Assembly (NCBI GenBank): GCA_963585895.1
Contig: OY757939.1
Coordinates: 33,736,516-33,800,515, forward strand
Direction of reading: 5' to 3'
DNA: 64,000 nucleotides
Source of the DNA: Sepioteuthis lessoniana
Taxonomy: Eukaryota > Mollusca > Cephalopoda > Myopsida > Loliginidae
The notes under the pieces were generated by a model. That model had not been told where the DNA came from and searched no databases. It worked only from the letters and a program-made list of their open reading frames with translations. The first letter of the stretch is position 1. Each line of letters starts with the position of its first letter. Positions 1 through 11,349 of the stretch are shown here, piece after piece. A program made the position numbers and the translations under genes.

Positions 1-97
1 GAGAGAGTGAGAGAGAGAGAGGAAAAGAGTAGGGAGATAGATATGAAGATACTGAGAATGTTTTATGAACATTCACAGAAATAATGATCCACTAAGT

Positions 98-102
<5 letters not shown>

Positions 103-160
<58 letters not shown>
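103..160. repeat. (AC)n-AT microsatellite
   Basis: Uninterrupted AC dinucleotides for about 53 bp that pass into a short AT run. No gene is attached. The AC-to-AT transition recurs at many loci in this window. Confidence 0.95.
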
Positions 161-375
161 GCATATGCATATCAACAAGTAGTAGTTAAATAGATATGAA
201 CAGACTGAGATAGATAGATAGATCGGTGTTGATTGATAAATAGTAATCAGACATAGGCTGCTTTAAAGTTTGGTTTAAAATTAATGTGAACAAATCATGA
301 GATCTGGTTGGAAATGCAAACTTGCCGAGTACTCACACGTGCTTCCCTATATACATATATATATATACTCACTCT

Positions 376-378
<3 letters not shown>

Positions 379-430
<52 letters not shown>
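379..430. repeat. (GA)n microsatellite
   Basis: Pure GA dinucleotide run of about 52 bp. Confidence 0.95.
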
Positions 431-433
<3 letters not shown>

Positions 434-1440
434 TATTTTAGATTTACATTACATTTACTGACAAAGAATTAAAAAAAAACTTGCTGAATTGGACAAAGAC
501 TATTTTGTTAGAATCTATAATTTTATTCATTATTTCTTTGGCCGCTATCAATTTTCTCTCACTGAAAAACTTCGTTGTTGGTCGAAGATTCAAGACCGTA
601 GGCTTTGAGAACAATGTATCAAGATGGCGTCTTTGTTTGTCTTAAAAAACCACATGCGGCGATGTCAAGAATCAGGCTCCTGGCTGTGTTATATCTTGAA
701 GCAATCAGATAACAAATTTCCCAAGATTCATATTGAATGATTTCCGGTCGGTTTAATGAGGAGGGGGATTCACATGTATCAAATGTTTAAAATAAGTCTC
801 TCCGAATAAGCCAATAAATGCATGAGTTTATTTAGTGCATAAAATAATCAAGCAATTCTGTCCGCTGACATCGTTCAGGGTTTGAGTCCCCGTTTAGAAA
901 AATTATTGAAAAAAGGAACATTTATTGATATTTCTTACGTGACACTGAGATTTTGCAACTGTATTTTACACACGTTATACAAAGTATCTTGGTATCTTCG
1001 CATATGTATAATGTTCAGATATTTTTGCTTTTTAGGTTATTTATCGAAATACTTTAAGCTGTTGACATTTGATTTATGTTTAAGATCCTATTTTTTTGTA
1101 ACATTTGAATATTTTACACGTCTAATGTGAAGATTTAACCATAATAAGAATGAAAATGTAATGTATAGATTATCTCCTAGTTTCAGCTGAGCAAAACTAA
1201 TTAATGTTTTTGAAGGCCCAAATAATCTGTCTGAACATTTGATCATAGAAACCTCAACTCACACAACAATAGATAAAATAATGTTCAGTGATTTTACAAT
1301 GATGTATTAAAAATTCCCCCTCTCTCTATCTACCTATTTCAGTTTGTTCATATCTATTTCTCAAGATAAGTATCACGAAACTTATTAAAATTTTGAATTT
1401 TTGTATGCATATTGCATTGCTTTATTAGACGTCTAAGAGC
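431..1440. other. No recognisable gene
   Basis: AT-rich, unique-looking sequence. The longest open frame (882-1130, plus, 82 codons) is rich in F, L, Y and C, has no recognisable domain and looks like chance. No RNA gene or mobile element was recognised. Confidence 0.5.
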
Positions 1441-1442
1441 TA

Positions 1443-1705
1443 GATGACTTTATGGCATATCAACCCTTGTTGGGTTATTTATGCTGAATTTAGTGTATAC
1501 AGTACAAAAATCACAAAGCATTAAAAACTGGTAAACACCTCTTTATCTCAGACACATCTATTTGACCCATAGATGGGACCCTATCAAATACTACGCCCCC
1601 GAGTCAGAGTGGACGTTGGGAGTAATGGCAATAAAGAAAGACTTCTCAGTGTTCCCAGAAATGGAGCCTCACCACTAAACATTCTCCTTTGAATTTGTCA
1701 CCCTA
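1443..1705 (+). repeat. R1 repeat, decayed partial copy
   Basis: Shares with the R1 copies near 21, 42 and 58 kb the edge module that reads 'ttatggcatatcaaccctt' here. It also shares the internal block running from 'gacccatagatgggaccc' through 'agagtggac' and 'ggcaataaag'. R1 is an unnamed dispersed repeat; its edge module is shared with a SINE variant. Confidence 0.6.
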
Positions 1706-1721
1706 TCTAACGAAGATATTG

Positions 1722-1812
1722 GGTTGGTTGGTTGTTTGGGTTTTATGGCGTATTAACCTCTGTTGGTTATTTAATGCCAAATATATTTAACCTAAGATTT
1801 CTAAACGAATAA
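1722..1812 (+). repeat. R1 edge-module fragment
   Basis: Runs from a GGTT-rich start through the 'gttttatggcgtattaacc' type module to 'ggttatttaatgccaaat'. The inner R1 parts are absent. It can fold as an imperfect hairpin. Confidence 0.6.
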
Positions 1813-1984
1813 TTTGCAGATAACGTTTAGATAAGCAGATAGCGTTTTTGATAATTTGTTTGCAGACGATTAAATGGTTTCACTTCATCATATTTTTGAT
1901 ATTGGGTGATTTTATTTCTATTTCCATAGTTACTTCAATCATCTTCAAAACAAAATAGGACTTTCTCTTCTCCCTCTCTTTCGC

Positions 1985-2044
1985 GATCGACATTTCTCTC
2001 TCTCTCTCTCTTTTTCGCAAGACGTTTTACTCTCTCCTTCTCTC

Positions 2045-2110
<66 letters not shown>

Positions 2111-2184
2111 CTCTCTCTCTCTCTCTCTCTGTACTTTTTAATTCACTCTCCCTTTGCCCGCCCACTCTCTCTCTCTCTCTCTGA

Positions 2185-2236
<52 letters not shown>
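1985..2236. repeat. Compound (TC)/(AC)/(CT)/(AT) microsatellite
   Basis: Successive runs of TC, AC (about 2047-2107), CT (2107-2181, interrupted) and AT (2187-2236). No coding content. Confidence 0.9.
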
Positions 2237-2239
<3 letters not shown>

Positions 2240-2377
2240 CTAATAATACCGAGTTTTTCTAGATTTTAAGGCCTCATTAGATGCATTGGTACTTTTTTTA
2301 AAAAGATTTTGCATCTGATCTTTGATTCCAATTGCAAGCATTTTATGAGTATACTTTGCCATTTGTTTCCAGACTAG

Positions 2378-2404
2378 GTCAGGTCAGGTCAGGTCAGGTC
2401 AGGT
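2378..2404. repeat. (AGGTC)5 short tandem repeat
   Basis: Five copies of the pentamer AGGTC in direct tandem. It is isolated in unique sequence. Confidence 0.9.
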
Positions 2405-2640
2405 GATAGAACTTTTCTACCTTAAAAAATGAGAGAATAAACTGTTGTGTCTTCATTCTGCTTTTTAAAATTTACCTGATAATCGTGATCACGTGAAAAT
2501 CTGAATCATAAAATATAATTTTGTGAAATTTTTACATTATTTTTCTCTCTATTTACCGGGTATTGAGCTAATTTTTCAAGTTTTTATTGCTGCTTTTTTG
2601 ATACTGCGTGATTTTTAAAGGATTGATTTCAGTCCTTTGA

Positions 2641-2700
<60 letters not shown>
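2641..2700. repeat. (AT)n microsatellite at the 3' edge of an RTE LINE
   Basis: About 58 bp of AT dinucleotides directly abutting the 3' end of the minus-strand RTE copy. The same arrangement is seen at the other RTE 3' ends near 9690 and 53350, so the dinucleotide run probably grew from the short-repeat tail of the element. Confidence 0.85.
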
Positions 2701-2701
<1 letters not shown>

Positions 2702-4035
2702 CATCGTACTGACAGCACGGAATTCCTTGACCCTCTCCTTCTTCATCCGTCCCTATCATTCATCACTCCAGGCAGGTCTTTCAAATTACATCCAGTGTCC
2801 GCACAGAGCTGATATAAGTAATTAATTTCTGGTCTGCCAACTCTGGCACGTCCTTGTGTAGGCGACCATAAAATAACTTGGTGTGTTTCTCCTTTCTCTT
2901 CCCGCAGTGTCCTGTATGTCTTGTTCGTCTTGGTTGTTTTTTGAGAGGGGAAGTAGGTGGCCGTACAGCTGCTGTTTTGTGGGGTTATGCTTCCAGGATT
3001 TGTTCAAAACAGCACGTAGTATTTTTGTGTAATTCTCATCTTTTTTTCAATGCGTTTCGGTAGCGTCAATTTGGTGCATCCATACAGTAGTATCAACACT
3101 GCGACAGCTTGGAAAAACACTGTTTTATTCAATCGCATTGATCATACTTCCATATGATCGATAACCTGTCGATAGCCGTCCACACTTTCGCTAGTCGTGT
3201 GTTGATATCTTTTTCACTTGATTAGATATTGTTGCCGAGGTATGTTGTGTACTAATTTTAGAGGCAAAGCAGTGATGGTTCCTTCTCGTTTAAAACAGTC
3301 TGTTTTTTTTTTTTTTGCATTCAATACCTCCTGCCGTTTGCTTTAGCCTATTAAGGATTCGGCTTGGGTAGGCGCATTTGCAAGAAACGTTTGATCATCT
3401 GCGTAGTCTCCGTCTGTAATAATTTATATAGGATATCGTCTGTTTTTACCTTTTTTAGCGTAAAGCCATTTTCTTCATTAGTTCAATCGACTTTCGTGGT
3501 GGGTTATCTAAGCAGATTATAAAAAAATAAGTTACCAATGTATCTCTTTACAAAACTCCAGCAGGAAGGAGTGTGTCTCCATCAGGTAAGTTAACTTTTA
3601 CTTTTGTGTTTCTATAAAACCTCATTATGGCTGTAACAGTTTCTTTGGAGATACCATATGTTAGAAGTATTTGCTCTATCTTTCTTCTGCGTATGGAATC
3701 AAATGCCTGGGAGAAATCTACGAATTATAATGTTGCCTCGAGATTTTTCGATGATTCAACAGATAGTCGGAATTTGTGATCGATTTCTTCAAAAACCGTT
3801 CCGATTTTTCATAAGAATCTTCTCGATTTCAGGTTTGTTATAGTTGAAAAGTAGAGCATTATAAGCCTCAACATCTATTGCAATTAGTTATGCCTCTGTA
3901 GTTCTTAGTGATTCCGAAGACACCTTTTTTGAGGAAGAGGAGGATCATGCAGCCTTTTTTCCATTCATCTATTGCATTTTGTTTATAGACTGTGTTGCAT
4001 AACTGAAGAAGTATGCCATCAAATTTCCTTGTCTT
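2701..4035 (-). mobile_element. RTE-clade LINE, decayed 5'-truncated copy
   Basis: Read on the minus strand, this matches the RTE copies at 9034-9700 and 35635-36530. From the 3' end it shows a degraded basic C-terminal tail, then 'NKSWKHNPTKQQLYGHLLP' at about 2940-3007. Further upstream lie reverse transcriptase pieces, including 'GCMILLF' followed by 'KNYRGIT' near 3875-3960. The frame is broken repeatedly by shifts and stops, so no protein is made. Members of this family copy RNA into DNA at the insertion site. It is 5' truncated at the AC/AT microsatellite near 4038. Confidence 0.75.
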
Positions 4036-4037
<2 letters not shown>

Positions 4038-4090
<53 letters not shown>

Positions 4091-4091
4091 C
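4038..4091. repeat. (AC)n(AT)n microsatellite
   Basis: AC run passing into AT run at the 5' truncation point of the RTE copy. Confidence 0.9.
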
Positions 4092-4870
4092 CATCTGTAT
4101 ATCAACAGAAGCCATGGGAAGCAGCAAAGTGAATGGAAAGTAAACTAGATGAATCCAAAGTTGGATCAACGGTGAGCTTCACCAGATGCTGAGCGGAAGA
4201 ACTTCATAGGTCAACGGCCAGTGTTAAATAGTTCAGTCAGGAAACTAGTTATACATCTATAAGTGCGGCGTCTATTAATGAATAAAAAACAGCCAACAAA
4301 AGATTACCATGACTATATATGTATTATTTCTCTTTCTTTGCTTCTTTGTTTCTTTATTCGTCTTTCTGATATTTCTTTCTTCCTTTTATTCCCTACCATC
4401 CTCATCATTTTTAAACATCCATTTTCCTTTATTTTTAAATTTATTTTTTACACCCATTTCTATTGATCTGATCCTTAACGTCCGAAAGCCAATCAATCAT
4501 TCCATATTCTGACTGATCGAAATCTCAAAAGACTACAAACTTTAGCAGCTACAAATTTAACCAACTCTGCTAATGCCACATCTGACATTGGTGGGTGGAG
4601 CTTCGTGTTTCATATCTACAAATCGAACGATCAATCAATCGAACTTTATCACGGTTCTATTTCAGTGTATCTGTAACTGTCAATACCATTAATCCAGATT
4701 TCAATCGCATCGTCTAGCTGTACATAAATATATTGATCCAGAAGTATCTATCAACTAACATTAAAACAAATACGTGTATTTTTCCTTTAACGTCAGAGAT
4801 TAATTTTAATTTTTTTCAGACCTTTACTCCAAACTTATTTCATCTACACTTCTAAAGATTATCAAAAACT
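4092..4870. other. No recognisable gene
   Basis: AT-rich, with pyrimidine-rich patches (TTTCTTT around 4325-4440) that create hydrophobic chance frames. No domain, RNA gene or known repeat was recognised. Confidence 0.5.
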
Positions 4871-4871
4871 C

Positions 4872-6145
4872 ATTAGGGAGTTTTTCACATCAGCGTTAGC
4901 TGATGGTTTTCCACTGGAGTTTGAGTGACAGCAAGTCTCCTCGAGACTCCAGGACTCTTCTTAGTATTCTGGCCGATCTCAACAATGCTGTTGTTTGGAT
5001 GGTCTCCACTTGTCCTCTTATTTCCAAGTCCTCCAATTCCTGTACCAAAATCCTTTGTTGACTGTACCGAGCGGACCAATTACAAATAGTATCACTATCA
5101 CTTTCATGTTCCATTGTTTTTTCAATTATCTGGCAAGGTCCAGGTATTTATCCCTCTTTTCGCTTTCTTTCTTTGTTTTACCCAATAGTCAACCGGAACG
5201 GCAAATTCCACTATTTGGCACGTTCTCTTTTTTGTTGAGTGTTACGACATCTGGTTGTCTGGCCGAGATTAGGTGATCCATTTGTATCTCAACCCCCCCC
5301 CACGCAAAAAATTTGTGTCTCATTTTTCAAGATAGATTCTTGGTTGTGCATATACAATTTGTTCGTATGGTTGAATTTTAACTTCTTGCACGATTCCCAG
5401 TGAATCACCTTCCCACCCAGTCGTGTATAGTACATACTCTCTTTGCGCTAATTTACTGCGTTCGCTTATTATGCGATTGATCGTTTCGTCTCTATCACCA
5501 TATAGTCTACATCAGCTATTTTGTTGCGTCTTGTCTATTCTTGCTTTGACGTAGTTAGTTCTTATGGCGTTGTTTTGTGCTGCTATCGGAAGAGACTCAA
5601 TTTCTCTCTAAGGTTTCCCTTTCTTAGTCATGTCCAACTCTTTTCCTGTGAGATTTCGCTTGTTTGTTGTTTGAAATGTCCATACAACTATTTTTTCCAT
5701 TTTTTCCCTGGTTATTTTTGTTCTGTTTATGCCTGGATTGTTTGTATTGTTTCTGGTCGCTGTAATTAGTCTTCCTCCGCTCTTTTTTACTTTGTCTTCT
5801 AGACGTTGTATCGATGCATCGACGCTACCTTCATTGCTGGCGAGTCCTCATCTTCTTTCTTTTCTTGACACATACAGTTTGTGTACGTCATCTCTGGGAT
5901 CTCATGAGTTTTCTTGTTCTCTGGTCCATTTGTTTAAGTTCCTTCCTCGTCCACTTCAAGAATGCTCCCGGGTATCTTACGAGGGGGACACCTCTTTGAT
6001 GAGATTTTTGCTACTTAGTTTGGTTTCGAGTAGTTTCTTCGTTCTCCTGGGATATTCTTTTTTAATTTTTCTTTCATCTCCACTTGTTTGATGGTGTCCG
6101 CTTTCAATATTCCCAAGTATTTGTAAGTTTCTTTTTCTCCGTATT
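4872..6145 (-). mobile_element. RLE-type LINE, 5'-truncated copy
   Basis: On the minus strand this carries the C-terminal half of the same protein as the 42498-45125 copy. It runs from the 'KYLGIL' region near 6125, through the EGGRGL-like and knuckle regions, to the restriction-enzyme-like endonuclease block. It ends in the conserved 3' UTR segment 'cagcgttagctgatgg'. Many stops and frameshifts make it a pseudogene. It is truncated upstream exactly where TTATTATCATTATTATA, the (TAA)n tail of the next copy, begins. Confidence 0.8.
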
Positions 6146-6955
6146 ATTATCATTATTATACTCCGAGCAATTTTTTTTTACACCAGCGTCAGTTGGTTGT
6201 TTTTCTCAGGAGTTTTAGTAACAGTAAGTCTATTCAGGTCTCCTGGACTTTTCTGAATATTCTCGCTGTAGTCTAGGTTGTCTCGATTCTTATTCATATT
6301 TACATTTCCTCCAATCTTTTTGAGGACTACTCGTTGTGCGTAAACTGTTATCGGTATCACCGTTATCCTCATGTTCTACGGCTTTTCCAGCTCTTTGGCA
6401 AGATCCTAGCATTTGCCTATCTTTTCGCTTGTTTTCATTTTCACTTTATCGTTTGCTGGAACAACAAAATCCACCAGATGACATTTTTTTTCCTAGTTAA
6501 TTAACATTAAGTATTGCCAGGATTTAGTGTTTCGTTTGTATCTTAAAGTCCCAGAGAATTGTATGCGTCTAGTTTCCTAGGACATATTCAGTTTGGGCAT
6601 ATTCTATTTGTTAGTATAGTCAAATTTGAATAGTTTGCACAATTCCTAGTTCAATTCCCTGTTGTGTATAGTTTTATAGTCTTTTTTGCAAGTTTTTCTA
6701 TTCACATTCTCTTATTATTCGATTAACCGTTTCGTTTTAATCTCTACATAATTGACACTTGTTATTCTGTTGCGTATTATCAAATTTCGCTTTGATGTAA
6801 TTGGTCCTAATGGCATTATTTTTACCGCTATTAAAACAGATTAAGTTTCGCTTATATTATCCTTCATGTTTAGGTCATCTCCAGTGCAATCTCTCCAGTC
6901 TGTCGCTTGAAGTATCCATACAGTTGTTTTTCTTCCCACTTTTGTTTTCTATGCA
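6146..6955 (-). mobile_element. RLE-type LINE, second head-to-tail copy
   Basis: Its 3' end starts with a degenerate TTATTAT tail and 'caccagcgtcagttggttg', then runs upstream through the endonuclease and knuckle regions. It is truncated near 6955. It has the same orientation as the adjoining copy and abuts it directly. The protein is strongly degraded; the only longer frame (6178-6372) is a remnant of the C-terminal 'PGDLNRLTVTKTP' region. Confidence 0.75.
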
Positions 6956-6979
6956 ATTAGATCATATATTTAATAAATA

Positions 6980-7078
6980 CATGTATAAGCAGGATTTGGC
7001 ATTAAATAACCTTCTAGAGTTAATATGCCATAAAACTAAATATACCAAACCTAACCTTTTACCATAGGCCATAAAATA
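6980..7078 (-). repeat. R1/SINE edge module
   Basis: Contains 'ttggcattaaataacc' followed by 'atatgccataaaac' and 'ccaaacc'. This is the reverse complement of the module that starts R1 copies and ends one SINE-A variant. Confidence 0.6.
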
Positions 7079-7084
7079 ATGATC

Positions 7085-7300
7085 TCCTTTCCTGTTCTTG
7101 TAAGTTAAGTCACGAACTAATCAATCACCCCTCATGTCCTTGAACCTTAGGCTACGATCTTGTCAATCACCGCTTATATCCTTCTACCTTAGGGCATCAA
7201 ATCCTTACTCTTCCCTCCAGTCCTTGTAACTTAAGCCACGAACTCATTAATCATCCCTCGTGTCCTTGTACCTTACGCTGTGAACTTATTAGTCATTTCT
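7085..7300. repeat. Degenerate tandem repeat, unit about 45-60 bp
   Basis: The phrase 'tccttgtaacttaagccacgaac', then 'cattaatcatccctc', recurs about four times with point differences. No open frame spans it. Confidence 0.6.
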
Positions 7301-7875
7301 CGTCATGAAAATAAAAGTATAAACTTGATTAGTTTCACGTGTTTAATGTTTTGTGCCAAATTGTTCTCATTGATTTGTAATTCTATCAAAATCAATCAAA
7401 CTCAATGTTCAAGATTTTATCGATTATAACAACGAAGTTTGTTTTGAGTTCGATATGGACGATTCGCGTATTTAGCTGGATAATCGATTCTATTTTTCTT
7501 TTCGAGTAATTGAAAGGAAAAGGAAAAACTGTCGCACTTTGCTATAACCTAAATTACTACTAATAGCTTGCCAAATGTGCACTGAAACATAATACGACTT
7601 CAGAGAGCAAATGTATTTAGAACTTGTTTGTCTCGTGATACCATGATCGTCCATCTTGGAAGCCTGGGCAAAATTGTATCTGAGATAGGCACTCTAATGT
7701 TACCTTTTTCTTTTTCTAAAAAAAAAAAAAAAAAAAAAACACAGCCCAAAAAAGATTGACACAAGTGCTTTTGTAAGAGTTGCCAGAACGAGAGAGGAGG
7801 TGAAGATATCTTTGCACAGTTTTACGAACTCCAGCTCCGAACGCACTATCAGGATCTACTCCCCAAGTCTTAATA
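7301..7875. other. No recognisable gene
   Basis: AT-rich unique sequence with a poly-A run near 7719-7739. No repeat family or coding frame was recognised. Confidence 0.45.
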
Positions 7876-7879
7876 AGGA

Positions 7880-8170
7880 GGCGCTCTTAGTGTACCGGTT
7901 ATCGTCTTAGGAAATGGAATCGACAATCCGAGTTCAAACACTAGACGAGGCTGTTTGCGTTTCACTTTGCGCTAATGTCCTTGGAAAAGGCATGAATCCG
8001 TCTGATCTTCTTTCAGCTGAGGTAAAATAGTTGGGCAGATTTGGTTCTTTAGTTTTGGTTAGTAACAAGACAAAAAAAACCCTCTGAATCCGAACCAGTT
8101 TTACTCGGTTTAAAAATTAACCTTATGTCGTATCCTGCTCGTAGTAGAAGGGTTTGGTAAATAAAGGCAT
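7880..8170 (+). mobile_element. SINE-A, tRNA-derived, old copy
   Basis: The head has a box-A-like stretch ('ttagtgtaccggttat') and a box-B-like 'ccgagttcaaac'. The conserved body has '...cttggaaaaggcatgaat' and the SINE-A 3' end 'tatcctgctcg' through 'gggtttggtaaata'. It aligns along its whole length with the copy bounded by a target duplication at 45701-45990. Non-coding; needs a partner LINE to move. Confidence 0.75.
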
Positions 8171-8461
8171 TCCTAGTCTTTTCCATAAGTTATGGCTGCA
8201 ATCCACTGGACGTTTTCAAGTTTGTCTTTTTCTTAGACCAGCTAAGGTTAAAGATTACAGTCTGCCTTTGCTATTTTGTCTATTGCTTGGGAAATTATTG
8301 ATGGATTCATACCTTTTCCAATGTTACTGGAATGAAATGAATACAAACTCCTCCTATCAGAATTTCTACTCGGCATATCGATTCCAATTTCCATGCCGTA
8401 AACCATTACACCAACTCCATCCTTTAGGTATGTATTAACCGACTTTCTTCCTAATGAGTAA

Positions 8462-8675
8462 GATGCGGCACAAAGTCATGTTTTTAACAGGAGTATAGTT
8501 TTCTCCAAGACCGGTTGTCTTATCAAAGCTAAAAACCCAGTCTGCCCTACTATTTACTCTAAGATGGGGGAATAAGAGATGGATTCATGACTTTCCAGAG
8601 GGTATTAACACGAAGGGAAACGCCTGCAGCCTCGACCATTATTTGAGCTCGGGTTTCATTTATAGGACTTTTTGG
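8462..8675 (-). mobile_element. SINE-A fragment
   Basis: Reverse-strand SINE-A: 'atgcggcacaaagtca' (3' end) through 'cagtctgccctactattta' and 'ggattcatgact' to the head 'gagctcgggtt'. The distal tRNA head is incomplete. Confidence 0.65.
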
Positions 8676-8849
8676 TCTGTTTGAATTATTCCTTCGGGAT
8701 AGGAAAACTTGAAACAATATAACAGTGTAAATCATATGTATTATATTAGTATACTTGAAAATATGTAAATTGGTTGTGTCAAAAATGATTACTTGAAGCT
8801 ATAATTGTTTACAAATTATTGTAATAAAAAAATTGCTTGTAAAAACAAT

Positions 8850-9012
8850 CAACCCGGTCGACTGGGGTAGTAGACGACACCAACTGCATCTCTGCAGAAG
8901 GGTAAGACCCCGACCAACGAATGTCCTGTTTATGACATTAAGCAATCTGATAGCGAGGCTCACGTCCTGGAGCTTAAGGGAATGCTGAGAACACCTTCAT
9001 ATGCCACTATTT
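8850..9012 (-). repeat. R1 repeat, terminal-domain fragment
   Basis: Matches the other end of R1 in reverse: 'gtcgactggggtag', then 'gcatctctgcagaagggtaagacc', 'tatgacattaagcaatctgat' and '...gctcacg'. It ends at an AT microsatellite. Confidence 0.6.
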
Positions 9013-9033
9013 ATATATATATATATATATATA

Positions 9034-9700
9034 TGTTAATGCACATAAAACGGAATATATGTGCTATAACCAAACGGGGGACATCTCCACTCTAGAAGGA
9101 ACCCCTCTTAAACTAGTAGACAAATTCACGTACCTAGGAAGCAGCGTCGAATCAACCGAAAAGGACATCGAAACGAGGTTAACGAAAGCATGGACAGCTA
9201 TCAATAGGCTATCGACTATATGGAAATCAGACCTAACCGATAAAATGAAACGCAGTTTCTTCCAGGCAGCGGTCACATCGATACTGCTATATGGATGCAC
9301 TACATGGACGCTAACAAAACGGCTGGAGAAGAAACTAGATGGCAATTACACAAGAATGCTGCGTGCAATCCTCAACAAGTCCTGGCGGCAACACCCAACA
9401 AGACACCAACTGTACGGCCACCTGCCCCCTATCACGAAAACTATTCAAGTTAGGCGAACCAGACATGCAGGACATTGCTGGAGAAGCAGAGATGAACTCA
9501 TAAGAGATGTACTCTTATGGATCCCCACACACGGCCGCGCAAAAGCAGGACGACCAGCACGAACGTACATTCAGCAGCTATGTGAGGATACAGGTTGTTG
9601 TCCTGAAGACCTGCCTAGGGCGATGAACGATAGGGAGGAGTGGCGAAAGAGGGTCAGGGATATCCGTGCTGCCAGCACGATATGATGATGATATATATAT
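9034..9700 (+). mobile_element. RTE-clade LINE 3' end with open C-terminal frame
   Basis: The youngest-looking RTE copy. It is 5' truncated inside the reverse transcriptase at an (AT)n run, but the frame is then open for over 200 codons to TGA near 9685. Visible landmarks are 'KTEYMCYNQ' (end of RT palm), 'FTYLGSSV' (thumb), 'SILLYGCTTWTL', 'NYTRMLRAILNKSW', 'RRTRHAGHCWR' and a basic 'GRAKAGRPARTY' tail. The frame is followed by a short GATGAT tail, typical of RTE 3' ends, and then AT repeats. No endonuclease or catalytic RT part remains, so it is a dead-on-arrival copy. The clade label comes from recalled protein similarity. Confidence 0.85.
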
Positions 9701-9760
9701 ATAAGTGGGGTTTAACAGATTTGAATTCAGAATTTTCCTTCTCCTAGACCGTTTGCTATT
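9700..9760 (-). mobile_element. SINE-A 3' fragment
   Basis: 'ggtttaacagatttgaattc' and 'ttccttctcctaga' are the diagnostic SINE-A segment in reverse. It stops at the left end of the Tc1 element. The right Tc1 flank does not continue it, so this copy was already truncated or was rearranged. Confidence 0.6.
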
Positions 9761-9990
9761 CAGTAGCGTCCAAAATTAAGGGACAAAATTTTAAAACCTA
9801 ATATTTGTTAGAAATAACAACTGTGAAAAGCTGAAATTTTGACAACTGGTAGTCGTTATCATCCATAATAACATACTAAAATTTGAATCATTTGCAAAGG
9901 ATAGAAAAGGAATTATAACAATTATTTATTTATTTTTAAATTTGGAACGTCCAAAAGTAAGGGACAAAATTGAGAAAAACAATGTAAACA
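9761..9990. repeat. Left 230-bp inverted repeat of the Tc1 element
   Basis: Pairs with 11120-11349. It holds an outer transposase-binding-like repeat at 9767-9790 and an inner one at 9948-9972, differing by a T/G in the AAAATTAAGG/AAAAGTAAGG core. The inner end reads 'aaacaatgtaaaca'. Confidence 0.9.
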
Positions 9991-10019
9991 GCCAAAAAAC
10001 AATAAAAATACATTTACAA

Positions 10020-11037
10020 TCAATATTTAGTAAATGAGCCCTTGCTCTCAATGACAGCTGCACATCTTCGACTATAAGAACGAATCAGTTCTTGACAATC
10101 CTCGATACTAATTTTAGACCATTCTTCTTGAAGCTTCACTCACAAATCCTCCGTGTTAGTGGGATTTCTTTCCATAAATTTCGCTCCTAAGGTCTTCCAA
10201 AGATTTTCTAATGGATTTAAGTCTGGACTTTGCGGTGACCAATCCATAATTTCGAAATCTTGCTCGCTAAGGTAACTCATTACTACCTTTGCCTTGTGAC
10301 ATGGGGCATTATCTTGCATAAAGGTAGCCCTATCGAAACCTGAATTCTGTATGATTGGCACAACATGATCTTGAACAATGTTTTTATAGATCTGCGCTTT
10401 CACACGAGTTTGTAACCGGACAAGAGGCGTTGTACCTTGGCTAGAAAACATTCCAAATACCATGACGCTTCCGCCCCAAACCTGACAGTTTTCTTAGTAC
10501 ACTTTGCACTTAATCTTTCACCAATACGTCTCTTTACATTATTTTTTCCATCATTTCCAAATAAATTAAACTTGCTTTCATCACTGAAAAATACTTTTGC
10601 CCAATTTTCATATGTCCAAATTACATACCTATTTGCAAACTCTAATCTCTTCTTCTTATTCTTCGAACTAACAAGTAGTTTCTTCCTTGGGGTTTGATTA
10701 AACAGCCCTATTTCTTGCAGTCATCTAGAAACAGTCTGTCTTGACACATTAACACATGAGTTATAATTCATAACCCTTTTAATTTCTGTGCAAGACTTGA
10801 AACGGTCCTTTAATGATATACGCTGCATTATTCGATCTTCTCTTGCCGAAGTTTTGCGGGGTCTGCCGCTTTTAAAAGCACTATTTTGTCAGTATCATTG
10901 TAGGATTTAACAACCCTGCCGACAACACTCTTTGAACGTTTCACTTTCTCTGAAATCTCTCTAATGGTGTGCTTTTCCTTGTGTAGCTTCACAATAGCTT
11001 GTCTCACAGAGTAATCAAGTTTTTGGCATTTCGCCAT
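10020..11037 (-). pseudogene. Tc1-type DD34E transposase, broken
   Basis: About 339 codons, the usual length for the family. It starts 'MAKCQKLDYSVRQAIVKLHK' at 11037, an N-terminal paired-like helix-turn-helix with 'TIREISEKV' and 'SVVGRVVKSY'. The GRPRK linker and the second HTH follow. The catalytic triad is all visible: 'FSDESKF' (first D), 'FMQDNAPCH' (second D) and 'SPDLNPLENLWK' (E). The frame ends 'SFTKY*' at 10020. Two frameshifts (near 10870 and 10480) and two in-frame stops (near 10720 and 10140) disable it. The protein would cut and paste the element via its terminal repeats. Confidence 0.9.
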
Positions 11038-11119
11038 GGTGCCGGCTGATGCAACGTTTACAAATGACTAAGTAAGACTTATTCTTTAGAGGAAATAAAA
11101 AAAATTGAATATAGCATAC

Positions 11120-11349
11120 TGTTTACATTGTTTTTCTCAATTTTGTCCCTTACTTTTGGACGATCCTATTTTGAAAATAAATAAATAATTGTTATAATTC
11201 TTTTTCTATCCTTTGCAAATGATTCAAATTTTAGTATGTTATTATGGATGATAACGACTACCAGTTGTCAAAATTTCAGCTTTTCACAGTTGTTATTTCT
11301 AACAAATATTAGGTTTTAAAATTTTGTCCCTTAGTTTTGGACGCTACTG
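11120..11349. repeat. Right 230-bp inverted repeat of the Tc1 element
   Basis: Reverse complement of the left arm with only a few substitutions, for example 'gacgatcctatttt' where the left arm has 'aaatttggaacgtc'. It ends 'cgctactg' followed by TA. Confidence 0.9.

Larger units (their letters stand above)
9761..11349 (-). mobile_element. Tc1-type DNA transposon, complete ends, inactive
   Basis: A 1589-bp element bounded by long inverted repeats that begin 'CAGTAGCGTCCAAAA'. TA follows the right end; the left flank reads TT where TA is expected. Each 230-bp arm carries two direct copies of 'GTCCAAAANTAAGGGACAAA' about 180 bp apart (outer 9767, inner 9948), the IR/DR layout known from Tc1-like elements. 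In this class the transposase binds these repeats. The minus strand carries one transposase gene (10020-11037) broken by frameshifts and stops. The arms are still about 97% alike, so the copy is not very old. Confidence 0.92.

Noticed and set aside
2568-2825. IYIYIY and CVCVCV type open frames here and near 3868, 22428, 23573, 50771 and 55750
   Set aside because: Translated AT and AC/GT microsatellites.
7880-8438. Frame 8154-8438 as a host protein
   Set aside because: It starts in the SINE-A 3' end and runs antisense to nothing known; composition and lack of a domain suggest chance.
9064-9345. Minus-strand 93-codon frame
   Set aside because: Antisense shadow of the open RTE C-terminal frame on the plus strand.
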